Shown here one piece after another: positions 1 through 6,379 of a stretch of 9,300 nt of DNA. The notes beneath the pieces were generated by a model. It made no database searches, was not told where the DNA came from, and saw only the letters and a list, made by a program, of their open reading frames with translations. Position numbers and translations under genes: made by a program. Location of the stretch: the NCBI GenBank assembly GCA_023429845.1, contig JAEZCY010000138.1, forward strand, positions 1-9,300, in the 5' to 3' direction. How positions within the stretch are numbered: the first letter of the stretch is position 1; every line of letters starts with the position of its first letter. Source of the DNA: Acidobacteriota bacterium. Lineage in GTDB: Bacteria; Acidobacteriota; Vicinamibacteria; Vicinamibacterales; Vicinamibacteraceae.

Positions 1-1284
1 GCGCACCACCGGGCCGGTCGCGCTCCCGCGGACGCTGCCCGGCAGCCGCGCCGCGCGCGCCTCCGCCTTCGCCTGCGCCCGCGCACGTTCCTCGGCCTTG
101 CGCTTCCGGATGGCCGCGATTCGCTCGGCGATGGGGATCTCGAGCCGCGCATCCGCCCTCGCCGTGTAGTCGAAGTCCGGCAGCTGCACCCGAGGCAGAC
201 GCTTGCCGATCGCCTTCTCGATGTGACGCCACTCGTCTTCCTCGGGCGGCGACACCAGCGTGAACGCCTCGCCGGTGGCTTCCGCCCGACCAGTCCGGCC
301 GACGCGATGGATGTAGTCCTCCGCGGCGACGGGCACGTCGAAGTTCACCACGTGACCGAGCTCGCTGACGTCGATGCCGCGGGCGGCGATGTCGGTGGCG
401 ACGAGCACCGGGAACTCGCCGCTCTTGAAGCCGGCCAGCGCCAGCGTGCGCTGCGCCTGCGAACGGTTGCCGTGGATGCGTGCGGCCTTGATGCCCTGCT
501 TCTCGAGGAACGCGGTGAGCCGGTCGGCGCGGTGCTTGGTCCGGGTGAAGATGAGCGCCTGCGTCATCACGCCGCGCGTGAGCAACGCTGCCAGCAACTG
601 CGGCTTCAGGTCGAGGGGGACCGGATAGACCGCCTGCGTGATGCCGACCGCAGGCGCCGCCTGCCGGGCCAGGTTGAACGTGGCCGGATTGTCCAGCAAC
701 TCGCTCGTCAACTTCACGATCGGCGCCGGCATCGTCGCACTGAAGAACAAGGTCTGCCGCTTCGGGGGAAGGTGCCCGAGCACGCGCTTGATGTCGGGCA
801 GGAACCCCATGTCGAGCATCCGGTCGGCCTCGTCGAGCACGAGGTACTCGAGACCCTCGAGCCTGGCGTACGGCATGCGGAAGTGATCCAGCAGGCGTCC
901 GGGCGTGGCGATCAGCACGTCCACACCGCGGCGGAATGCGCGCTCCTGCGGGCCCATGCCGACGCCGCCGAACACCGCCGCCCCGCTGATCGGCGTGTGC
1001 ACCGCGAAGCTGTCGAGGTCCTCCAGAATCTGCGCCGCGAGTTCGCGCGTGGGCGTCAGCACCAGCACACGGGTGGTGCCGCGCGGCGCGTCCATGAGGC
1101 GCGTGAGGATGGGGAGGAGGAACGCGGCGGTCTTCCCGCTGCCCGTCGCGGCGCAGGCGAGCACGTCACGCCCGGCGAGGGCGGGCGGAATGGCGTCGGA
1201 CTGGATGGGCGTGGGTCGGGTGAACCCGAGTTCCTTGAGAGCGCGTGTGAGGCTGGGATGCAGCCCGAGGTGTGAGAACGGCAC
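1..1284 (-). CDS. rhlE: DEAD-box ATP-dependent RNA helicase, RhlE-like (C-terminus cut by window edge)
   Basis: ATP-dependent RNA helicase of superfamily 2, which unwinds or remodels RNA duplexes in the cytoplasm (ribosome assembly, RNA decay, cold adaptation in known RhlE proteins). The visible 428 residues contain the full helicase core in order: Q motif (GFTRPTPIQ, residues 20-28), Walker A AATGSGKT (45-52), PTRELA, TPGR, the DEAD box (about 148-151, LVLDEADRMLDMGF), SAT (about 182), and the C-terminal domain with VATDIAARGIDV and HRVGRTGR (about 323-330). A basic Ala/Arg/Lys/Glu-rich tail follows (IRKRKAEERARAQAKAEARAARLPG), typical of RhlE-type proteins, and leaves the window without a stop. 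I chose the GTG at 1284-1282 because it gives the usual N-terminus (PFSHLGLHPSLTRALKELGF) and no other start codon lies in frame before the upstream stop. There is no Shine-Dalgarno. A weak -35/-10 pair (CCGACA, 17 bp, TACACT) ends 5 nt before the GTG. The family call is firm; the RhlE versus other DEAD-box paralogue call is less so. Confidence 0.95.
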   Translation of the reverse strand, partial: MPFSHLGLHPSLTRALKELGFTRPTPIQSDAIPPALAGRDVLACAATGSGKTAAFLLPILTRLMDAPRGTTRVLVLTPTRELAAQILEDLDSFAVHTPISGAAVFGGVGMGPQERAFRRGVDVLIATPGRLLDHFRMPYARLEGLEYLVLDEADRMLDMGFLPDIKRVLGHLPPKRQTLFFSATMPAPIVKLTSELLDNPATFNLARQAAPAVGITQAVYPVPLDLKPQLLAALLTRGVMTQALIFTRTKHRADRLTAFLEKQGIKAARIHGNRSQAQRTLALAGFKSGEFPVLVATDIAARGIDVSELGHVVNFDVPVAAEDYIHRVGRTGRAEATGEAFTLVSPPEEDEWRHIEKAIGKRLPRVQLPDFDYTARADARLEIPIAERIAAIRKRKAEERARAQAKAEARAARLPGSVRGSATGPVVR

Positions 1285-1418
1285 AGGACAGTGTACAGGG
1301 ACGCCGTCCGGCTGTCGGCTCCGACGCTCGTTCTGGCGCCAGGACTGACAAGGACGCCTCGCTCAGGCGTCCGTCTCCGCGCCCCCACGGCGCCCATCTC
1401 CGGTAGCATCCACAGCCG
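1285..1418. promoter_or_regulatory. Divergent intergenic region with inverted repeat between helicase and DUF2585 gene
   Basis: This 134-bp gap must hold the promoters of both outward-facing genes. A perfect inverted repeat occupies 1352-1372: arm GGACGCCT, loop CGCTC, arm AGGCGTCC. A shorter relative, GGACG-C-CGTCC, lies at 1299-1309. On the minus strand, CCGACA (1318-1313) and TACACT (1295-1290), spaced 17 bp, could be the helicase promoter. On the plus strand, TAGCAT (1404-1409) is a -10-like hexamer 9 nt before the DUF2585 ATG, with no good -35. The hairpin has no T-tract, so an operator or mRNA structure is likelier than a terminator. All of this is read by eye and unproven. Confidence 0.4.
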
Positions 1419-2015
1419 ATGGCGGACTTCCGACGCTGGCGTGACTCGTTTGCCACCCTTGGCAGCCCGCGCACGATCGCGGCGGCCGGCGCGCTGACGG
1501 CGGCAGCGGGACTCGTGCTCCTCTTCATGGGCCGCGTGCCAATCTGCCGATGCGGGTACGTGTCCCTATGGCACGGGGAGGTGATGAGCGCGGGCAACTC
1601 GCAGCACCTCGCCGATTGGTACACGTTCTCGCACGTCATCCATGGCTTCGTGTTCTACGGCCTGGCCTGGCTGGCGGCACGCGGAGCGCCCATCGGGCTG
1701 CGGCTGGCCGCCGCGGTGCTGCTCGAGGGCACGTGGGAGATCGTCGAGAACACGGACGTGGTGATCAACCGCTACCGCGAGGCGACCATCGCGCTCGACT
1801 ACTACGGCGACAGCGTGGTGAACTCGCTCAGCGACATCGGCGCCATGCTGGTCGGGTTCGTGCTCGCAGCGCGGCTCCCCGTGTGGCTGGTGATCATCGG
1901 CGCGGTCGCCATGGAACTTGTCGTCGGCTACCTCGTTCGCGACAACCTGACGCTGAACGTGCTGATGCTGCTGTGGCCCATCGATGCGGTCCGCGAGTGG
2001 CAGATGGCGAGGTGA
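1419..2015 (+). CDS. DUF2585 / UPF0314 family integral membrane protein
   Basis: A 198-residue membrane protein of unknown function that I recognise as DUF2585 (UPF0314). The hydrophobic segments are roughly residues 20-37, 70-87, 93-108, 137-152 and 154-172. The conserved family block is present: GRVPICRCG (38-46), LWHGEV (50-55), NSQHLADWYTFSHVIHG (60-76), EGTWEIVEN (103-111), INRYREATIALDYYGDS (116-132) and NSLSD (135-139). The many invariant polar residues (Cys43, Cys45, His63, Asp66, His72, His75, Glu103, Glu107, Glu110, Asp127, Asp131) in an otherwise hydrophobic chain suggest a membrane-embedded active or metal site, but no reaction is known to me. The ATG at 1419 has no Shine-Dalgarno; a -10-like TAGCAT ends 9 nt before it. 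The length matches the family. It stands alone, with a hairpin immediately after the stop. The family is best known from Alphaproteobacteria. Confidence 0.85.
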   Translation: MADFRRWRDSFATLGSPRTIAAAGALTAAAGLVLLFMGRVPICRCGYVSLWHGEVMSAGNSQHLADWYTFSHVIHGFVFYGLAWLAARGAPIGLRLAAAVLLEGTWEIVENTDVVINRYREATIALDYYGDSVVNSLSDIGAMLVGFVLAARLPVWLVIIGAVAMELVVGYLVRDNLTLNVLMLLWPIDAVREWQMAR

Positions 2016-2039
2016 GCCCCCGTCCCTTGCGCCGGGGGC
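2016..2039 (+). terminator. GC-rich hairpin just after DUF2585 gene
   Basis: Arm GCCCCCG (2016-2022), 10-nt loop and arm CGGGGGC (2033-2039) form a perfect 7-bp stem starting directly after the TGA stop. There is no T-run, so it is at best an atypical terminator or an mRNA-stabilising 3' structure. A 12-bp palindrome, CGGCGGCCGCCG (2042-2053), follows immediately. Confidence 0.35.
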
Positions 2040-2064
2040 GGCGGCGGCCGCCGGTCCGCGCCTG

Positions 2065-2083
2065 CCACTGGTCCTACCAGTGG
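2065..2083. promoter_or_regulatory. Palindromic operator-like site, GntR/FadR-type core
   Basis: CCACTGGTCCTACCAGTGG is a perfect palindrome with 8-bp arms around a 3-bp centre. The inner TGGT-N3-ACCA has the form bound by FadR-subfamily GntR regulators such as E. coli FadR. It lies upstream of the Gfo/Idh/MocA gene and just before a -10-like TCTAAT (2097-2102, 5 of 6 matches). The palindrome would therefore cover the -35 region, a position suited to repression. As RNA it could also fold into a 10- to 11-bp hairpin, but a transcript reaching it from upstream has no T-tract here. No GntR gene is in the window. Confidence 0.5.
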
Positions 2084-2096
2084 TAGACTTCACCCT

Positions 2097-2102
2097 TCTA
2101 AT
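2097..2102 (+). promoter_or_regulatory. Candidate -10 element for the oxidoreductase gene
   Basis: TCTAAT matches the TATAAT consensus at five of six positions and lies in the only AT-richer patch of the region. No good -35 hexamer sits 16-18 bp upstream, where the palindrome at 2065-2083 lies instead. A start site near 2109 would give a leader of about 42 nt containing GGAGG (2141-2145), spaced 5 nt from the GTG. Confidence 0.3.
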
Positions 2103-2150
2103 TCAGCATTCGGGACGACGCTGGAGAAGCGTGCCCGCACGGAGGCCAGA

Positions 2151-3617
2151 GTGGCAGATCAACAGGCAGGCAAGGGCATGTCGCGACGCGAGTTCGCGTC
2201 CCGACTCGGCGTGACCGGCGCGGTGGTAGCGGCTGGCAGCCACTTCCTCCCCTCGACGGCGCAGGCCGCGGCGCGCATCCAGGGGGCCAATGATCGGCTC
2301 GTGGTTGCGAGCATCGGCGTGCGCGGGCAGGGAAACTCGCTCAAGCGCGGGTTCGCGAAGCTGAAGAACGTCGAGATCAAGACGCTGGCCGACATCGACC
2401 TCAATCTCGAGGCCGAGCGCGTCAACGACAAGGCGCTCGCCGACGTGCCCACGTTCAAGCCCACCTTCGTGCAGGACTTCCGTCGCGTCCTCGACGACAA
2501 GGACGTTGATGCCGTGGTCATCGCCACGCCAAATCACTGGCATGCGCTCATGACGGTGATGGCGCTGGAGGCGGGCAAGCACGTCTACGTGGAGAAGCCC
2601 TCCTCTTACTCCGTGTGGGAAGGCCGGCAGGAAGTCGAGGCGCAGAAGAAGTTCGGCAAGATCGTCCAGGTCGGCACGATGAACCGCAGCCGCCCCGCGG
2701 TGCGCCAGGCGATGCAGTTCCTCGCCGACGGTGGCATCGGCAAGGTCTACATGGCGCGAGGCCTCTGCTTCAAGCCGCGGCCGCCGATCGGCAAGTACCC
2801 CGACGGTCCGCTCGGCCCTGGACAGACGTTCAGCCTCACGGTCGGCGGCAAGCCCGAGCCGGCATGGGATGCGGCCTACCTGTCGAAGGTGGACTACGAC
2901 CTGTGGCTCGGCCCGGCGCCGAAGACGCCCTTCAACGTCAACCGCTTCCACTACAACTGGCACTGGAACTTCACGTACGGCAACGGCGACACCGGCAACC
3001 AGGGCCCGCACCAGTTCGACATCGCGCGCTGGGGCCTCGGCAAGATGGAGCACCCCGTCAAGGTGAGCTCGATGGGCGGCTACTTCGGGCCCGAATCCGC
3101 ACAGGACACGCCCAACGTGCAGACCTCGCTGTTCGAGTACGCCGACGGCACGGTGCTCGAGTTCGCCACGCGCGGCGAGTCCACCAACGAAGAGGGCGGC
3201 GTCAAGATCGGCAACCTGTTCTACGGGTCGGACGGCTGGATGTGGGTGGACGGCGACGGCCGCAAGTGGCAGTCGTACAAGGGCCGCAACGGCACCGAGA
3301 AGGGCGCCGGTTCCGAGGCCCCGCCGTCGGCGGGCGGCAGCGATCCGCTCGTGCTCACGAGCATCGAGTCGCCGCACTACCAGAACTTCGTCGACGCGAT
3401 CCGGGCCAACGACCCGAAGATCCTGACCTGCGACGTGCTCGAAGGCCACCTGTCCTCGTCGCTGCCCCACCTGGCCAACATCGCCTATCGCGTCGGGCGC
3501 CAGCTGCAGTTCGACGGCCGGACCGAGACCTTCGTCAACGACCGCGAAGCGGACCAGCTGCTCACCAGGGAATACCGCAAGGGCTTCGAGATCAAGGAAC
3601 TCTCGCGCACGGAGTAG
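2151..3617 (+). CDS. Tat-exported Gfo/Idh/MocA family NAD(P)-type oxidoreductase
   Basis: A 488-residue member of the Gfo/Idh/MocA family, whose proteins oxidise or reduce sugars, inositols and their derivatives using NAD(P), often with a tightly held cofactor in exported members. The N-terminus carries a twin-arginine signal: MSRREFASRL (10-19), a hydrophobic stretch (20-34), and a likely cleavage site after AQA (37-39), pointing to the periplasm. The Rossmann part follows (LVVASIGVRGQG 50-61, with IATPNHWH around 125-132) and then the family signature EKP (148-150, GKHVYVEKPSS). The C-terminal domain contains VDYDLWLGPAP, FHYNWHWNFTYGNGDTGNQGPHQFD (split around N278, G285, H287; probable catalytic region) and ends near RKGFEIKEL. 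The dinucleotide loop reads GVRGQG rather than plain GxGxxG, as is common in this subgroup. The GTG at 2151 is supported by GGAGG 5 nt upstream; an internal ATG at 2178 would keep the RR motif and is the alternative. The substrate cannot be read from the sequence. It is probably monocistronic. Confidence 0.93.
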   Translation: MADQQAGKGMSRREFASRLGVTGAVVAAGSHFLPSTAQAAARIQGANDRLVVASIGVRGQGNSLKRGFAKLKNVEIKTLADIDLNLEAERVNDKALADVPTFKPTFVQDFRRVLDDKDVDAVVIATPNHWHALMTVMALEAGKHVYVEKPSSYSVWEGRQEVEAQKKFGKIVQVGTMNRSRPAVRQAMQFLADGGIGKVYMARGLCFKPRPPIGKYPDGPLGPGQTFSLTVGGKPEPAWDAAYLSKVDYDLWLGPAPKTPFNVNRFHYNWHWNFTYGNGDTGNQGPHQFDIARWGLGKMEHPVKVSSMGGYFGPESAQDTPNVQTSLFEYADGTVLEFATRGESTNEEGGVKIGNLFYGSDGWMWVDGDGRKWQSYKGRNGTEKGAGSEAPPSAGGSDPLVLTSIESPHYQNFVDAIRANDPKILTCDVLEGHLSSSLPHLANIAYRVGRQLQFDGRTETFVNDREADQLLTREYRKGFEIKELSRTE

Positions 3618-3661
3618 CCTGCGAGGCGCTGGCCTCCAGCAGCGTCCCGCGACCTCACAAG

Positions 3662-3690
3662 GCCCCGTCCGTCGAGAGACGCGGCGGGGC
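3662..3690 (+). terminator. Terminator-like hairpin after the oxidoreductase gene
   Basis: Arm GCCCCG (3662-3667) pairs perfectly with CGGGGC (3685-3690). An inner CGTC-GAGA-GACG stem-loop (3670-3681) stacks inside with small bulges. The downstream TTCGTCGTT is a weak U-rich tail. It lies 44 bp after the oxidoreductase stop and 27 bp before the modA start, so it would separate the two transcription units. Confidence 0.5.
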
Positions 3691-3705
3691 TTCGTCGTTG
3701 GCGTG

Positions 3706-3711
3706 GATAAT
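3706..3711 (+). promoter_or_regulatory. -10-like hexamer GATAAT directly before modA
   Basis: GATAAT (5 of 6 to TATAAT) ends 6 nt before the GTG at 3718. Transcription starting about 7 nt downstream of this element would begin on the start codon, giving a leaderless modABC mRNA, consistent with the absence of any Shine-Dalgarno. No convincing -35 hexamer is present at 16-18 bp. Confidence 0.35.
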
Positions 3712-3717
3712 TGCCGC

Positions 3718-4488
3718 GTGCGGCTTCCCCTCGCCCTCGCGCTCGTCGTCGCCACCGCGTGCACGGGATCGGACGAGGGGCGCGCCACCGTGACGGTGTT
3801 CGCCGCGGCCAGTCTCAAGAGCGCCGTTGACGACATCGATGCGCGGCTGCTGACGCCTGCCGGTCACGCCACACGCCTGACGTACGCCGGCACACCAGCG
3901 CTCGCGCGGCAGATAGAGGCCGGGGCGCCGGCCGACCTCCTCATCGCCGCCGATGAACAGTGGATGGATCACCTGCAGGCGGGCGGGCACATCGACGCCG
4001 CGTCTCGGCTCACCCTGGTCGGCAACGCGCTCGTGCTCGTCGCGCCGGCCGCTGCCGATACGGCGGCCGTCAGCCTGAGCGCCCCTGACTTGCGGAAGCT
4101 GCTGCAATCGGCGCGACTGGCCATTGCCGACCCCGCGACCGTGCCGGCGGGCCGCTATGCACGACAGGCGCTCGAACACCTCCGGCTCTGGGAAGCGGTG
4201 CGCGATCGGCTCGCCCCCCACGAGAACGTGCGCGCCGCACTGGCGCTCGTCGCCCGCGGCGAAGCACCGGCTGGCATCGTCTACGCGTCGGATGCCGCCG
4301 ACGAGCCACGCGTGCGTGTGGTCGCACGCATTCCCGACGACAGCCACACGCCCATCCGCTATTCCGCCGCGGCAGTGACGGGCGCCGCCTCAGGCGCCCT
4401 CGACGTACTCCGCCTGCTCGCCTCGCCCGAGGCACGAGCGATATTCCTGCGACACGGGTTCTCCGCGCCGCCAGCCGCGGCCCCGTAG
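3718..4488 (+). CDS. modA: Molybdate ABC transporter, substrate-binding protein
   Basis: Extracytoplasmic binding protein that captures molybdate (or tungstate or a similar oxyanion) and delivers it to the ModB/ModC permease. From the GTG at 3718 the protein is 256 residues, close to the usual ModA size. It starts MRLPLALALVVATAC, a lipoprotein-type signal with the lipid-carrying Cys at 15. Diagnostic ModA blocks follow: VTVFAAASLKSAVDDI (first anion-binding Ser in AAASL), YAGTPALARQIEAGAPADLLIAADEQWMD, LTLVGNALVLVAP, IADPATVPAGRYARQALEHLRLW, and APAGIVYASDA with the conserved Tyr. At the position of the second anion-contacting Ser of E. coli ModA (a Ser-rich stretch before TLARQ) this protein reads AGTPALARQ, so a Thr or backbone contact may replace it. 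An in-frame GTG at 3703 would add MDNCR; neither start has a Shine-Dalgarno. The stop TAG is directly followed by the modB ATG. Molybdate versus tungstate specificity is not certain. Confidence 0.93.
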   Translation: MRLPLALALVVATACTGSDEGRATVTVFAAASLKSAVDDIDARLLTPAGHATRLTYAGTPALARQIEAGAPADLLIAADEQWMDHLQAGGHIDAASRLTLVGNALVLVAPAAADTAAVSLSAPDLRKLLQSARLAIADPATVPAGRYARQALEHLRLWEAVRDRLAPHENVRAALALVARGEAPAGIVYASDAADEPRVRVVARIPDDSHTPIRYSAAAVTGAASGALDVLRLLASPEARAIFLRHGFSAPPAAAP

Positions 4489-5174
4489 ATGCCACTCACC
4501 AGCGCGGACGTCGCCGTACTCGCCCTCAGCCTGCGCGTCGCGGCCTGGGCCACGCTGGTCAGCGTGCTGCTGGCGCTGCCCGTGGCGCTGCTGCTCGCGC
4601 GCGGGCGGTTCTGGGGGCGGTCGCTGCTGAACGCGCTCGTCCACCTTCCACTCGTGATGCCGCCGGTGGTGACCGGATACCTCCTGCTGCACGTGTTCGG
4701 CACGCGCGGCGCCGTGGGCGGCTGGCTGGCCGACACGCTGGGCATCGTGTTGGCGTTCCGGTGGACCGGCGCGGCGCTTGCCGCCGGCGTCATGGGGTTC
4801 CCGCTCGTTGTCCGCGCGATCAGGCTCGGCATCGAGCAGGTGGACGGACGCCTGGAGGAAACCGCAGCCACGCTCGGCGCGAGCCCGTTCCGCGTCTGGC
4901 TCACGGTCACGCTGCCGCTGTCGCTGCCCGCCGTGGTGGCAGGGGCGATCCTCGGCTTCGCCAAGGCGCTGGGCGAGTTCGGCGCGACGATCACGTTCGT
5001 GTCCAACATCCCCGGAGAGACGCAGACGCTCGCGCTCGCCATCTATGCGGCCACGCAGACTCCCGGAGGAGACGCGCAAGTGCTGCGCCTGCTCGCGCTG
5101 TCGGTGACGGTGTCGCTGGTGGCGCTGCTGCTGTCCGAGATGCTCGTGCGACGCACATACGGGCACGAACGCTG

Positions 5175-5175
<1 letters not shown>
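4489..5175 (+). CDS. modB: Molybdate ABC transporter, permease subunit
   Basis: Inner-membrane permease that forms the dimeric channel of the molybdate importer. The protein has 228 residues, the normal ModB length, with about five membrane helices (roughly 8-35, 46-68, 84-106, 139-160 and 195-217). The EAA loop that docks onto the ATPase is clear: EETAATLGASPFRVWLTVTL starting at residue 123, followed by PLSLPAVVAGAILGFAKALGEFGATITFVSNIPGETQTLALAIY, which is highly characteristic of ModB. The ATG directly abuts the modA stop codon (TAGATG), and the TGA overlaps the modC ATG by one base, indicating translational coupling within one mRNA. No Shine-Dalgarno is needed or seen. The NifC-like tungstate permeases are related, so tungstate remains possible. 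Confidence 0.95.
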
Positions 5176-5834
<659 letters not shown>

Positions 5835-5859
5835 CGGCCCGACACAGCCCGGCCGAGGC

Positions 5860-5889
5860 TTGCTGACTCCGCGGCCGCTGCCCTATCAT
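5860..5889 (+). promoter_or_regulatory. Candidate promoter of the response-regulator gene
   Basis: TTGCTG (5860-5865) and TATCAT (5884-5889; 5 of 6 to TATAAT) are separated by 18 bp in the 70-bp gap between modC and the receiver gene. A start near 5896 would leave a leader of about 9 nt before the ATG at 5905, too short for a Shine-Dalgarno, and none is present. The -35 is poor (3 of 6). Confidence 0.35.
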
Positions 5890-5904
5890 CGACGTCGAAA
5901 CTCG

Positions 5905-6318
5905 ATGGTTGACACTCCACGGCATTCGGCCGTTGCCCCTCTCGTGCTGCTGATCGACGACTATGCAGACGCTCGAGAGATGTACGGCTACTACCTCGTA
6001 CGGCAGGGATACCGTGTCGAGGAAGCCGCGGACGGCCATGAAGCGCTGGCCAAGGCGCTGACGCTCCTGCCTGACATCATCCTCATGGACCTGTCGCTGC
6101 CGGGGATCGATGGCTGGGAACTCGCGCGGATGCTGAAGCAGGATGCGCGCACGGCCGCGATTCCGATCATCGCCCTGACCGCTCATGCCCTGAACGGCGA
6201 GGAGCAACGGGCGCGTGGCGCCGGGTGCGACGCGTTCGTCACCAAGCCGTGCCTGCCCCAGGCGCTGGCCGCCGAGGTTGCCCGGGTGCTGCAGGCCGCC
6301 ACGACAGCGCGACACTGA
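5905..6318 (+). CDS. Stand-alone response regulator receiver (CheY-like)
   Basis: A 137-residue single receiver domain that should accept phosphate from a histidine kinase or phosphotransfer protein. All catalytic residues are present: the acidic pair Asp18/Asp19 (LLIDDYADAREMY), phosphoacceptor Asp62 in DIILMDLSLPGIDGWEL, Thr92 in IIALTAHAL, and Lys114-Pro115 in FVTKP. There is no DNA-binding, enzymatic or other output domain after residue about 128, so it acts through protein-protein contact or as a phosphorelay intermediate. The VRQGY...EAADGHEAL pattern is typical of the polar-localisation/cell-cycle and hybrid-derived receivers (DivK-like). I chose the ATG at 5905, which leaves a normal 12-residue lead-in; a much longer in-frame reading extends back through modC and is an artefact. 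No cognate kinase is in the window. It converges on the DUF4142 gene. Confidence 0.9.
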   Translation: MVDTPRHSAVAPLVLLIDDYADAREMYGYYLVRQGYRVEEAADGHEALAKALTLLPDIILMDLSLPGIDGWELARMLKQDARTAAIPIIALTAHALNGEEQRARGAGCDAFVTKPCLPQALAAEVARVLQAATTARH

Positions 6319-6338
6319 GCGCGTCCCGCCGGGGACGA

Positions 6339-6362
6339 GCCGGCTCCGGTGCCGGAGCCGGC
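6339..6362. terminator. Perfect GC-rich hairpin between convergent genes
   Basis: Arms GCCGGCTCCGG (6339-6349) and CCGGAGCCGGC (6352-6362) are exact reverse complements around TG; as RNA this gives a 10-bp stem with a GTGC tetraloop. It lies centrally in the 61-bp gap between the stop of the receiver gene (6318) and the stop of the DUF4142 gene (6380) and is symmetric, so it could terminate both transcripts. Neither side has a T-tract. Confidence 0.5.
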
Positions 6363-6379
6363 CCCAGCGTTGGTCGGCG

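Noticed and set aside
223..1275. 350-residue plus-strand open frame opposite the helicase
   Set aside because: It is the Arg/His/Glu-rich antisense shadow of the DEAD-box gene, whose motifs are complete on the minus strand.
2042..2053. 12-bp palindrome CGGCGGCCGCCG as an operator
   Set aside because: GC-only palindromes of this length are expected by chance in such GC-rich DNA, and it has no useful spacing to a promoter.
2103..3836. 577-residue open frame on the minus strand opposite the oxidoreductase gene
   Set aside because: It is antisense to a gene with full family motifs. Its His/Arg/Val/Asp-rich composition is what a GC-biased codon pattern gives in the opposite frame, and it shows no recognisable domain.
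4761..5174. In-frame N-terminal extension of modC through modB
   Set aside because: The extension is an Arg-rich translation of modB in another frame. ModC begins normally at the ATG overlapping the modB stop.
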